DNA of 45,677 nucleotides from positions 1 to 45,677 of the forward strand of contig JADGNV010000064.1 in NCBI GenBank assembly GCA_017883285.1, read 5' to 3'. The position numbers and the translations under genes were made by a program. Under the pieces are notes generated by a model. It did no database searches. It was not told the origin of the DNA and saw nothing but the letters and a program-made list of their open reading frames with translations. Below are positions 22,227 to 31,314 of the stretch, in pieces; the stretch's first letter is position 1, and the number at the start of each line of letters is the position of its first letter. The DNA comes from Candidatus Aminicenantota bacterium. Lineage in GTDB: Bacteria; Acidobacteriota; Aminicenantia; Aminicenantales; UBA4085.

Positions 22227-23036
22227 ATGTCCACCCTCGGCCAGGAACTCCGGCGCGAGCGCGAGAAGCGCGCCGTCTCCCTCAAGGACATCTCCGACCG
22301 GACGAAGATCATCCGGCGGCATCTGGAAGCCCTGGAAAAGGGTGACTACGAGGCCTTGCCGGGGCCGTTCTTCATCAAGGGCATCCTCCGCGCTTACGCC
22401 AAGGAGTTCGGGCTCGCCGAAGACCACTTCTACGCGCTCTACATGCAGGAAACGCGTCCGGAGACCGGGACGGAGGCGACGCCGGAGAAGCCGGCCCCGA
22501 GGCCCCCGGCCGGGAAGCGCCGGGCGAAACCGCGCCGGCGGCGCGCCGCCCTTGCGCTCGGGCTGGCCGGCCTGATCCTCCTCGGCGCCGCGGCCGCCGT
22601 CTATATTTACATCCTGAAACCGCAGCGGGACCCCGCACCCATCATCCCCGCTCCATACGCGGCGGCGCCGGCCTTGCGGCCCCTCGCCGACCCCGAAGTC
22701 CCGCCGGTCGTGGAGTCCGTCGCGAAGTCGGAAGGCGCGGACCTCAAGCTCGAGTTGACGTTCACCGCCGAAACTTGGATCCACGTCGCGGCGGACGGCG
22801 CCGTCCAACTGAACGGCATCTGGAAAGCCGGCGAGCGGGCGACGTGCACGGCGAAAAAAGAATTCCTCCTCCAGATAGGCAACGCGGGTGGCTTCGCCCT
22901 CTCCCTCAACGGCCGAGCCTTGAAAACCCTCGGCGCGTCGGGGGCGGTCCTGACCGACGTCCGGATCGACCGCGACACCCTGAGCGGCTTGGAGGCCGCT
23001 TCGGACAAGCCGCCGGCGGGGAAGGCCGGACGCTGA
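22227..23036 (+). CDS. RodZ-like helix-turn-helix membrane protein
   Basis: A 269-aa single-pass protein. Residues 1-75 are a Xre/RodZ-type helix-turn-helix (LGQELRREREKRAVSLKDI, DYEALPGPFFIKGILRAYAKEFGL). A Pro/Arg-rich basic juxtamembrane stretch precedes one TM helix (about 108-128). The periplasmic part, about 165-245, is a DUF4115-type domain (LTFTAETWIHVAADG, GNAGGFALSLNGR). RodZ anchors MreB and links it to cell-wall synthesis. MreB is not in the window. It sits between ftsEX and a two-component system. Confidence 0.85.
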   Translation: MSTLGQELRREREKRAVSLKDISDRTKIIRRHLEALEKGDYEALPGPFFIKGILRAYAKEFGLAEDHFYALYMQETRPETGTEATPEKPAPRPPAGKRRAKPRRRRAALALGLAGLILLGAAAAVYIYILKPQRDPAPIIPAPYAAAPALRPLADPEVPPVVESVAKSEGADLKLELTFTAETWIHVAADGAVQLNGIWKAGERATCTAKKEFLLQIGNAGGFALSLNGRALKTLGASGAVLTDVRIDRDTLSGLEAASDKPPAGKAGR

Positions 23037-23047
23037 GGCCGCCGCCC

Positions 23048-25210
23048 ATGGAGAACCGGAAAGAACGGGGCTCCCGCATCGTGGGGGGGCTCATCATCCT
23101 TCTCATCGTCCTGTTCCTGGTGATCGATTTCTTCCTCCGCCGGTCGACCGAGTTCTCGCCGGCCAACGTCACCAACATCCTGCTCTATGCGCTCCAGATC
23201 ATCGTCCTTCTCATGGCCCTGATCCTCCTGTTCGTCCTCGGCCGCAACCTGACCAAGCTCTATCTCGAGCGCAAGCGGAAGGTCGTGGGATCGCACTTCA
23301 AGATCAAGCTCGTCAGCTTCTTCATGGCCCTGTCCTTCATCCCCACCCTGCTCCTTTTCCTCTTCACGAGCAACCTGATCAACCGCAACATCGAACAGTG
23401 GTTCAAGCCGGACCTCACCCGGATCCTGAACGACACCAAGGACGTGGCCGACGGGTTCTACGCCGCGACCTCCGAGATGACCGAACACTACGCCACCCAG
23501 CTCGGCAAGGAGGTCCGCCGCCAGAACCTGCTCGCCCCGGAGAACCGGGGCCGGCTCGAGGACTTCCTCCGGGCCAAGCTGACCGAGTACCGGCTCGACG
23601 AAGTCGGGATCTTCGTCGAGAAAGAGGAGCTGTTCTCCTATTACAACCCGAGCCTGCCCTTTCAGGACTACCAGGAGCTGCAGGCCAACTCCGTCCAGCG
23701 GGCCCACCTCGGCGAGCCGATCAAGGAAAAGCGGAGCATGGGCGCGGGCGAGTTCGTCCGGAGCGGCGTCTCGACGCCCATCCCCCAGGTCGGCAACGCC
23801 CTGATCGTCACCGGCAAGTTTCTGCCCAAGAACTACGCCCAGAAGACCACCGCCCTGTCGTCGTTCATCGAGCGCTTCCGGACGAGGAAGCCCCAGGACC
23901 TGGCCAAGACGGTGTTCCTCCTGCTCCTGATCTTCGTGACCATGCTCATCGTCTTCGCCGCGGCCTGGATCGGCTTCCACATCGCCAAGAGCATCACCGT
24001 CCCCATCGAGAAGCTCGCCCAGGCGGCCCAGGACGTCTCGCAGGGCAACCTCGCGGTCAAGGTCGAGGACCCGGCCTCGGACGAGATCGGCCTCCTCATC
24101 GACGCCTTCAACCAAATGATTTCCGACGTCCAGGACGGCCGCCGGACGATGGACCAGAAGACGGCCGAGCTCGAGGCCCGGAAGCAATACATCGAGACCA
24201 TCCTCAACACGATCAATACCGGCGTCCTGACCATCACCGCCGAGGGGTCGATCGCTACGATCAACCCTTCGGCCCGGGACATGCTCGCCCTCCCGGCCGA
24301 GGGCGTGGCCGGCCGCCCCTACAAGGACGTCCTCGCGCCCGAGCGCTACCGCGAGCTCGTGAAGGCCTTCGACGCCGCGGCCAAGGCCCGGCATCGCATC
24401 ACCGACAAGGAGATCCAGCTCCAGCTCGACGGCCAGCAGACGACCATCGCCCTGACCCTGACCCCGTTCCGGCAGCCCGACCAGGACTTCTCGGGGATGA
24501 TCGTCGTCCTCGACGACCTCACCCAGCTTATCAAGGCCCAAAAGATCGCCGCCTGGAAGGAGGTCGCCCAGCGCGTCGCCCACGAGATCAAGAACCCGTT
24601 GACCCCCATCCAGCTCAACGCCGAGCGGATCCTGAAGAACCTCAAGAAGACCGACCCGGGCGGCAGCGAGGTCGTGGAGCAGGGGGCGAAGGTCATCATC
24701 CAGGAGGCCCAGACGATCAAGGCCCTCGTCGACGAGTTCTCGGATTTCGCCCGCCTGCCCAAGATCAACCTCCAGCCGGCCGGCCTCCGGGACATCATCG
24801 CCCAGGTCGTGGCCCTGTTCCGCGGCATCTTCGCCGAAGTGGCGATCGAGGTCGACATCGGGCCCGCCGTGCCGCCGATCCTCGCCCTCGACCCCGAGCA
24901 GATAAAGCGCGTCTTCATCAACCTCATCGACAACGCCATTGACGCCATGAACAAAAAAGGTAAAATCGTCATTCGCGCAACCTTCGACAGAGAGGCCAAC
25001 CAGGTGAACATCGAAGTCACGGACAGCGGCCCCGGGATCCCGCCCGAGGACAAGGACAAGCTCTTCCTGCCCCATTTCTCGACGAAGAAGAAGGGCACGG
25101 GCCTGGGGCTGGCCATCGTCGACCAGATCGTCAAGGAGCACAACGGCACGGTCCAGGTCATGAACGGCCGCCCGAACGGCGCCCGGTTCATCCTCCGGCT
25201 GCCGGCGTGA
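23048..25210 (+). CDS. NtrY-like sensor histidine kinase
   Basis: A 720-aa membrane sensor kinase. Four hydrophobic segments (about 13-32, 42-63, 80-102, 287-310) enclose a periplasmic region of about 185 residues. A HAMP domain (about 310-362), a PAS domain (about 375-485) and the kinase core follow. The H-box is VAHEIKNPLTPIQLNAERI with His near 512, the N-box INLIDNAIDAM, and the G-boxes DSGPGIPP and GTGLGLAIV. This architecture matches NtrY. It lies 11 nt after the rodZ-like gene and 4 nt before its response regulator. Confidence 0.9.
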   Translation: MENRKERGSRIVGGLIILLIVLFLVIDFFLRRSTEFSPANVTNILLYALQIIVLLMALILLFVLGRNLTKLYLERKRKVVGSHFKIKLVSFFMALSFIPTLLLFLFTSNLINRNIEQWFKPDLTRILNDTKDVADGFYAATSEMTEHYATQLGKEVRRQNLLAPENRGRLEDFLRAKLTEYRLDEVGIFVEKEELFSYYNPSLPFQDYQELQANSVQRAHLGEPIKEKRSMGAGEFVRSGVSTPIPQVGNALIVTGKFLPKNYAQKTTALSSFIERFRTRKPQDLAKTVFLLLLIFVTMLIVFAAAWIGFHIAKSITVPIEKLAQAAQDVSQGNLAVKVEDPASDEIGLLIDAFNQMISDVQDGRRTMDQKTAELEARKQYIETILNTINTGVLTITAEGSIATINPSARDMLALPAEGVAGRPYKDVLAPERYRELVKAFDAAAKARHRITDKEIQLQLDGQQTTIALTLTPFRQPDQDFSGMIVVLDDLTQLIKAQKIAAWKEVAQRVAHEIKNPLTPIQLNAERILKNLKKTDPGGSEVVEQGAKVIIQEAQTIKALVDEFSDFARLPKINLQPAGLRDIIAQVVALFRGIFAEVAIEVDIGPAVPPILALDPEQIKRVFINLIDNAIDAMNKKGKIVIRATFDREANQVNIEVTDSGPGIPPEDKDKLFLPHFSTKKKGTGLGLAIVDQIVKEHNGTVQVMNGRPNGARFILRLPA

Positions 25211-25214
25211 AGCC

Positions 25215-26576
<1,362 letters not shown>

Positions 26577-26587
26577 CGGCGGCCGCC

Positions 26588-27328
26588 ATGCCCCTCGATC
26601 AAGCCGAAGCGATCGTCCTTCGGACCTCCCCTCTCGGCGAGCAGGACAAGCTCGCCGTCGTCCTCACCCGCGACAAGGGCCTGATCCGGGGCGTGGCCAA
26701 GGGCGCGCGGAAGTTCGGGAACCGGTTCGGGAGCTCCCTCGAGCCCATGACCTACGTGACGATGTTCTACCACGAGAAAGAGCGCCGGGACCTGATCACG
26801 ATCACCGGTTGCGACCTCGTCGAATCCTTCTTCGAGGTCCAGAGCGACCTCCGGACCTCCCTCACCCTGTCGTATTTCGCCGAGCTCATCGAGGAGGTCG
26901 TGCCCGTCCGGGCGCGGGAGGATGTCCTCTTCCGCCTCCTCCTGTCCGTGCTGCGGGCCCTCCGGATGAAAGGGGAGCTCGGTCTGCTGACCCGCTATTT
27001 CGAGGTCTGGTTCCTCCAGGCCAACGGGTTCCTGCCCGACGTCCACCGCTGCCGCCAATGCCGGAAGGCGCTCGAGGGCGAGGAGGCGGCCTGGCTCTCG
27101 CCGAATAAGGACGGCATTTTCTGCGACGCCTGCGCGCCCGCGCGGCGCGACGAGGTCCGCCGGGAGCTCTCCCGGTTCGTGCAATGGGCCCGCAAGAATC
27201 CGCCGCCCACGACCGACGAGATCCCCTTCACGCCCGGAGAGCTCAAGGCGGTCCAGAAGAGCCTCCAGGCGATGATCGTCTACCACCTGGAACGCGAGCC
27301 GAAGAGCCTGCGCTACATCCGGGACTGA
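26588..27328 (+). CDS. recO: DNA repair protein RecO
   Basis: Mediates RecA loading on gapped DNA with RecF/RecR. The 246-aa protein opens with the OB-fold start EAIVLRTSPLGEQDKLAVVLTR and GVAKGARKFGNRFGSSLEP, followed by the helical domain and a zinc finger with four Cys (CRQC near 154 and CDAC near 181). It starts 11 nt after the response regulator and is the last gene of the plus-strand run that starts at ftsE. Copy B of the structured element begins 15 nt after its stop. Confidence 0.93.
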   Translation: MPLDQAEAIVLRTSPLGEQDKLAVVLTRDKGLIRGVAKGARKFGNRFGSSLEPMTYVTMFYHEKERRDLITITGCDLVESFFEVQSDLRTSLTLSYFAELIEEVVPVRAREDVLFRLLLSVLRALRMKGELGLLTRYFEVWFLQANGFLPDVHRCRQCRKALEGEEAAWLSPNKDGIFCDACAPARRDEVRRELSRFVQWARKNPPPTTDEIPFTPGELKAVQKSLQAMIVYHLEREPKSLRYIRD

Positions 27329-27343
27329 TTGTGAATTGTCCGG

Positions 27344-27466
27344 CCCAGGGATCGGCCCCCGGTCCGCTCGGGAACCAGTCCCGTCGGTTCCGCTACCGTT
27401 CTATGCCCGCTGGGCATAGAACGGCACCCCCCCTCCGCTATGCGGGCCTCAGGGCCGACCCCTAGG
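27344..27466 (+). repeat. Dispersed structured element, copy B
   Basis: Outer arms 27344-27358 and 27452-27466 pair with two mismatches, at least one a G-U. The conserved block GGAACC...GGTTCC occupies 27370-27391 and is identical over 22 nt to copy A; CCCCCCCTCCGCTATG (27427-27442) is identical over 16 nt. Between these blocks copy B carries a perfect 13-bp hairpin, CCGTTCTATGCCC (27396-27408) / GGGCATAGAACGG (27412-27424), unrelated in sequence to the hairpin at the same place in copy A. It lies between the convergent recO and ubiA-like genes. Confidence 0.85.
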
Positions 27467-27518
27467 CCAAATATACGCCTGTCGGGAGGAAGCTTGAACT
27501 CGGGATTGCCGAGGGTCC

Positions 27519-28394
27519 TTAGAAATAATAGATGATCGTCACGATCGAGGCGATCCACAGGACGATCGCCATCAGGAGCGGCTTGTCCTTGAGGATCAAT
27601 TCCTCGGGGCTCCCGCCCTGGTCCTTCTGGTGGATCAGGTACAAATAGCGGAAGATGCCGTAGAGCACGAAGGGGGTCGTATAGATGAGGCGGTCCGTCC
27701 CGAATTTCCGGACGGTTTCCTCCGAGACGGTGTAGAGGCAGTAGGCAATGACCGTGGAGGCGGTCACCACCGAGATCATTTGGTCGAGCAGACGGAAGCT
27801 GTACTCCCCGAGGCTCCGCCGGTGGCGGGCGGCGTCGCCCTCGAGGAGCAGGAGCTCGTGGCGCCGCTTGCTCATGGCCAGGAACAGGGCGAGGAGCATC
27901 GTGCAGAGGAGCAGCCAGGGCGAGATCGGGACGGCGATGACCAGGCCGCCGGCGACGACCCGGAGAACGAATCCCAGGGCCACGACGAAGATGTCGAGGA
28001 TGACCACGTCTTTGAGCCGGACGGAATAGGCCAGCTGGAGGAGCACGTAAGCCGCGGCGGCCGCGAAAAAGGCGGGGTCGAGGAGGTCGGCGGCGACGAG
28101 GCTGAGCGCGGCGAACCCGGCCGCGAGGACGACCGCCTCCGACCGGCCGATCCGGCCGGCGGCGATGGGCCGCCGCGACTTCCGGGGGTGGAGCCGGTCT
28201 TCGGCGGCGTCGAGGACGTCGTTGACGATGTAGATCGCCCCCGACAGGAGGCAGAACACGGCGAACGCGGCCAGGGTCCGGAGGAGGAGCGGGACGTCGA
28301 ACACCTTTTTGGCGAAGATCAAGGCCGCGGCGACGAAGAGGTTCTTGGTCCACTGCGCGGGCCGCAACGAAACGACGGCGTCCTTGATCGTCAT
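27519..28394 (-). CDS. UbiA-family prenyltransferase, decaprenyl-phosphate phosphoribosyltransferase-like
   Basis: A 291-aa integral membrane protein of about eight helices. The prenyl-diphosphate-binding motif is NDVLDAAEDRLHP (N58, D59, D62, D66), followed by RKSRRPIAAGRI. The C-terminal half has the stretch SKRRHELLLLEGDAARHRRSLGEYS, characteristic of the group that transfers 5-phosphoribosyl to polyprenyl phosphate for arabinose or ribose-containing envelope glycans. The partner epimerase genes (dprE1/E2-like) are absent here, so the end product is uncertain. A possible -10 TAGAAT lies about 27 nt upstream of the ATG. Confidence 0.82.
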   Translation of the reverse strand: MTIKDAVVSLRPAQWTKNLFVAAALIFAKKVFDVPLLLRTLAAFAVFCLLSGAIYIVNDVLDAAEDRLHPRKSRRPIAAGRIGRSEAVVLAAGFAALSLVAADLLDPAFFAAAAAYVLLQLAYSVRLKDVVILDIFVVALGFVLRVVAGGLVIAVPISPWLLLCTMLLALFLAMSKRRHELLLLEGDAARHRRSLGEYSFRLLDQMISVVTASTVIAYCLYTVSEETVRKFGTDRLIYTTPFVLYGIFRYLYLIHQKDQGGSPEELILKDKPLLMAIVLWIASIVTIIYYF

Positions 28395-28485
28395 GCGTTC
28401 TTCTTCCCGGATTCCGCCGATATTCTACAACATCCTGGCCATGCGATAAAATGAATTTCGAGGAGGGCCGGCCTGGCCCGCGTGA

Positions 28486-28866
28486 TCAGTACTGGATGCC
28501 GGAATCGGTGGATCCGGTGAACGACGAGCTGTTGGCGTTCAGATAGAGGAGCAGAATCCGGATGGCCATGAAGATGATGCCGCCGGCCAGGGCGAGGGAA
28601 TACACGGTTAGGAACGAGATGTACAGCGCGGATTTCCGGCGCGAGAGGTCCTGGGAGAATAGGAGGTCGGTCACGGTCTTCCCGAAGAGGATGATCATGA
28701 GGACGACGCCGCCCGCCGCCCGGTAGAAATACTCCATCGAGTTCCGGAGTTCGACCTTGTCGAGGGTGACCAGCGGCAGGAGGAGCCAGGCCGTCAGGGC
28801 CCAAAAAATGATGAAGATGATAAACTTCGACATCGGAATGGCGTCGATTCTCTTGGCGAGGTCCAT
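28486..28866 (-). CDS. Small membrane protein of unknown function
   Basis: A 126-aa protein with three hydrophobic helices (about 14-33, 49-69, 78-108) and a Ser/Asn-rich C-terminal tail. No conserved motif is recognised. It has a TTGACA-18-TATGAT promoter ending 8 nt before the ATG and no ribosome site, so translation is probably leaderless. It precedes the UbiA-type gene by 91 nt on the same strand and may be functionally linked to it. Confidence 0.65.
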   Translation of the reverse strand: MDLAKRIDAIPMSKFIIFIIFWALTAWLLLPLVTLDKVELRNSMEYFYRAAGGVVLMIILFGKTVTDLLFSQDLSRRKSALYISFLTVYSLALAGGIIFMAIRILLLYLNANSSSFTGSTDSGIQY

Positions 28867-28874
28867 TTGAATTA

Positions 28875-28904
28875 ATCATAGTCTTCAAATCTCCCCCCTG
28901 TCAA
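28875..28904 (-). promoter_or_regulatory. Promoter of the small membrane protein, leaderless arrangement
   Basis: On the minus strand TTGACA (28899-28904), 18 bp, TATGAT (28875-28880), then 8 nt and the ATG at 28866. No Shine-Dalgarno sequence fits in the gap. Confidence 0.7.
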
Positions 28905-29000
28905 TTCAAATTTCGGACGACCCGCGGGGCCACGGACGGGACCGGCCCGGAAAAAAGTGCTCGGACCGCCGAAATGGGGTACAATAAGCGACTGCCGATC

Positions 29001-30380
29001 ATGCCGAACCCAGCGCCCTCCCTGTCCCGCACCGCGGGCGGGGCCGCATTCGTCTTTTTCTGCCTGGTCCTCGTCTTCGATTACGCCGACCAGGGACTGT
29101 TGAGCCCCTTCGTCAATCCCCTCCTCCAGGATTTCTTCGGGACGACGGCAAACGTCGTCCCGCTCGGCTGGATCGCCTTCGTCTTCACCCTGCTCTCGGC
29201 CGCGTCCACGGTCGCCGCAGGGATCTTGGCCGACCGCCGGTCGCGGGTCCGGCTCTGCATCGCCGGAGGGCTCGTCTACGGGACGTTCTCCGCCCTGACC
29301 GTGCTGGCGCCCCACGGCCAGGCGGGCTATGCCTTCTTTTTCGTATCCCGCGCCCTCGTCGGCCTGGGCATGGGCCTCGTCGTGCCGGCCGTCTTCTCGC
29401 TCGTCGGGGACCTCGCGGCGCCCACCCGCCGGGCGACAGCCTTCGGGTTCATGTCCGTGGCCATGCTCGCCGGGCGGTTCGGGGGCTTCGCCGTCGCCGG
29501 GGCGTTCGCCGGCGATTGGCGGCACGCCTACCTCTTGGTCGGCCTGGTCAACGTCCTCCTGGCCGCCTCCCTGCTCGCCATCCGCGAACCCCGCCGGGGC
29601 GGCCGCGAGGACGAGCTCCGGGAGGCGCTCCTCGCGGGGGCCGAATACCGGTTCCGCATTTCGTGGAAGGACATCGGCCTGATCCGGGCGACGCGGAGCA
29701 ATTTCTGGCTGGTCCTGAATTTCATCGACGTCTTCCCGGGTTCGATCGTCCTCTTCCTCATCTTCAAATACATGAAAGACGTCCACAACCTGGAAGCGCC
29801 GGCCATGAACTTCACAATTGTCGTCGTAGCCCTGTCCGGGGCGGCCGGGGCGATCGTGTTCGGCCGGGTCGGCGACCTCTGGTTCCGGAAGGACCGGCGG
29901 GCCAAGGTCCTGACCGCGCTCATCTGCAACGCCCTCCCGATCGTCTTCATGATCGTCTTCCTCCTTTCCAAAGTCCGCGTCCCCCCGGATGCGACGCTCG
30001 GGACGGCGCTGGCCGTCCCCGGCCTGCTGCCCCTCGTCCTGACGATCGCCGCGGCCATGTTCATCAATCAGGGGGTGAACCCCAACTGGTACGGCACGTT
30101 GACCGACATCAACCTTCCGGAACACCGGGCGACGATGATATCGCTCGCCTCGGTGATGGACATGATGGGGAGCGCCGTGGGACCGCTCCTCGGATCCTAT
30201 ATCGCCTCGTCCTGGGGGCTGAGGGCGGCCATGGCGAGTGTCCTCGTCTTCTGGGCGGTCAACATCCTCTTCTGGCTGCCGGTCCTGGCCCATGTCCGGT
30301 CCGACCTCGACCGGGCCCACGCCATCCTCGCCTCCCGCGCCTCGGACATGAAAAGGAGCCTGCCCAGCCATGCCGCATGA
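29001..30380 (+). CDS. Major facilitator superfamily transporter
   Basis: A 459-aa carrier with about 12 helices. The N-terminal half has the acidic VFDYADQGLLSPFVNPLLQ in TM1 and, between TM2 and TM3, GILADRRSRVRL, the MFS loop 2-3 motif (G-x-L-A-D-R). The best relatives by pattern are organophosphate/spinster-like or sugar-phosphate MFS members, but no substrate can be assigned. An upstream in-frame ATG at 28974 overlaps a TACAAT -10 box (28980-28985), so the ATG at 29001 is preferred. It overlaps the lipid kinase gene by 11 nt, implying co-expression. Confidence 0.85.
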   Translation: MPNPAPSLSRTAGGAAFVFFCLVLVFDYADQGLLSPFVNPLLQDFFGTTANVVPLGWIAFVFTLLSAASTVAAGILADRRSRVRLCIAGGLVYGTFSALTVLAPHGQAGYAFFFVSRALVGLGMGLVVPAVFSLVGDLAAPTRRATAFGFMSVAMLAGRFGGFAVAGAFAGDWRHAYLLVGLVNVLLAASLLAIREPRRGGREDELREALLAGAEYRFRISWKDIGLIRATRSNFWLVLNFIDVFPGSIVLFLIFKYMKDVHNLEAPAMNFTIVVVALSGAAGAIVFGRVGDLWFRKDRRAKVLTALICNALPIVFMIVFLLSKVRVPPDATLGTALAVPGLLPLVLTIAAAMFINQGVNPNWYGTLTDINLPEHRATMISLASVMDMMGSAVGPLLGSYIASSWGLRAAMASVLVFWAVNILFWLPVLAHVRSDLDRAHAILASRASDMKRSLPSHAA

Positions 30381-31305
30381 CCGCCTGTCCATCCTCTACA
30401 ATCCGTCGGCCAGGATGGGCCGGGCCCTCGACCGCAAAATCAAGCTCGAGCGCCTTCTCCGCCATTTCGACATCCGCTACGACCTGGTGATGACCCGGAA
30501 CGAAGAGCACCTCCGAGAGCTGACCCGGGAGCACGCGAAGACCTATCCGGCCGTGGTCGGTGCGGGCGGCGATTCGACGTTCCACATCATGATCAACGAG
30601 CTCGTCGCGGCGGGCGCCGAGGCGAGCTTCGGAATGCTCGGCGTCGGCTCGTCGAACGACATCCCCCGGGAATTCGGCATCGCGTCGCTCGTCGAAGCGT
30701 GCCGAGCCTTGAAGAACGGGAGGACGCGGAGGATCGACCTCGGAACGGTGAGCGAGGGTGGGACCCGCCTGAGCTGTTTCCTGGGGCAGGCCAACATCGG
30801 ACTGGGGGCCTACGTCAACCGGTTCGTGGCCGACCTGGCCGGCCGCAAGCCCCGGCTGGCCCGGCGTCAGCTGTGGGCGGGGATCCTGGGGGTCAGGAAG
30901 GCCTACAAGTCGAGGGCGATTCCCCTGTCGTTCACCATGGATTCGAACGCCGGACGGCGCGAAGGCGATTTCGTCGCGGCAATTTTCAGCAACATCCGCT
31001 ACTGGGCCACGGGCAGGATCATCAACCCCGGCGCCCGGCCGGACGATGGACTGCTCGATTGCTGCCTCATCGGCGACTGCCGCCTCACGCGGCTCGCGCG
31101 CATTGCCGCCCTGGCCGGCACGGGCCGCCACGGGTCCATCCGGGACGTCGAATTCCGACGCGAGGCTACCTTCGAAATTTCGGCCGGCACGCCGTTCGCG
31201 GTGCAGGTCGACGGCGAGATCCTCCGGACGTCGGACGGCCGGTCCGCGTTCCCCAAAATCACGATCGGGGTGATGCCGGGCGGGCTGAACCTGATCGCCT
31301 CTTGA
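30370..31305 (+). CDS. Diacylglycerol kinase-family lipid kinase with altered GGDGT motif
   Basis: A 311-aa DAGK-catalytic-domain protein of the YegS/DgkB fold, starting LSILYNPSARMGRA. The nucleotide-binding motif reads GGDST (66-70) instead of GGDGT, and the following PxGTGND block reads VGSSNDIPREFGI, so two conserved small residues are Ser. Downstream family features persist (NIGLGAYVNRFVADL, RIINPGARPDDGLLDCCLI, VQVDGEIL). It phosphorylates a lipid or sphingoid alcohol if active. It overlaps the MFS carrier gene, which might move the substrate or product (inference), and converges on the TPR gene with 9 nt between stops. Confidence 0.82.
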   Translation: MPHDRLSILYNPSARMGRALDRKIKLERLLRHFDIRYDLVMTRNEEHLRELTREHAKTYPAVVGAGGDSTFHIMINELVAAGAEASFGMLGVGSSNDIPREFGIASLVEACRALKNGRTRRIDLGTVSEGGTRLSCFLGQANIGLGAYVNRFVADLAGRKPRLARRQLWAGILGVRKAYKSRAIPLSFTMDSNAGRREGDFVAAIFSNIRYWATGRIINPGARPDDGLLDCCLIGDCRLTRLARIAALAGTGRHGSIRDVEFRREATFEISAGTPFAVQVDGEILRTSDGRSAFPKITIGVMPGGLNLIAS

Positions 31306-31314
31306 CGGCGCCCG

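Noticed and set aside
27344-27466. Bidirectional terminator for the convergent recO and ubiA-like genes
   Set aside because: There is no T-run on either strand, and the same conserved element occurs at 19841-19967 between divergent 5' ends, where a terminator is not needed.
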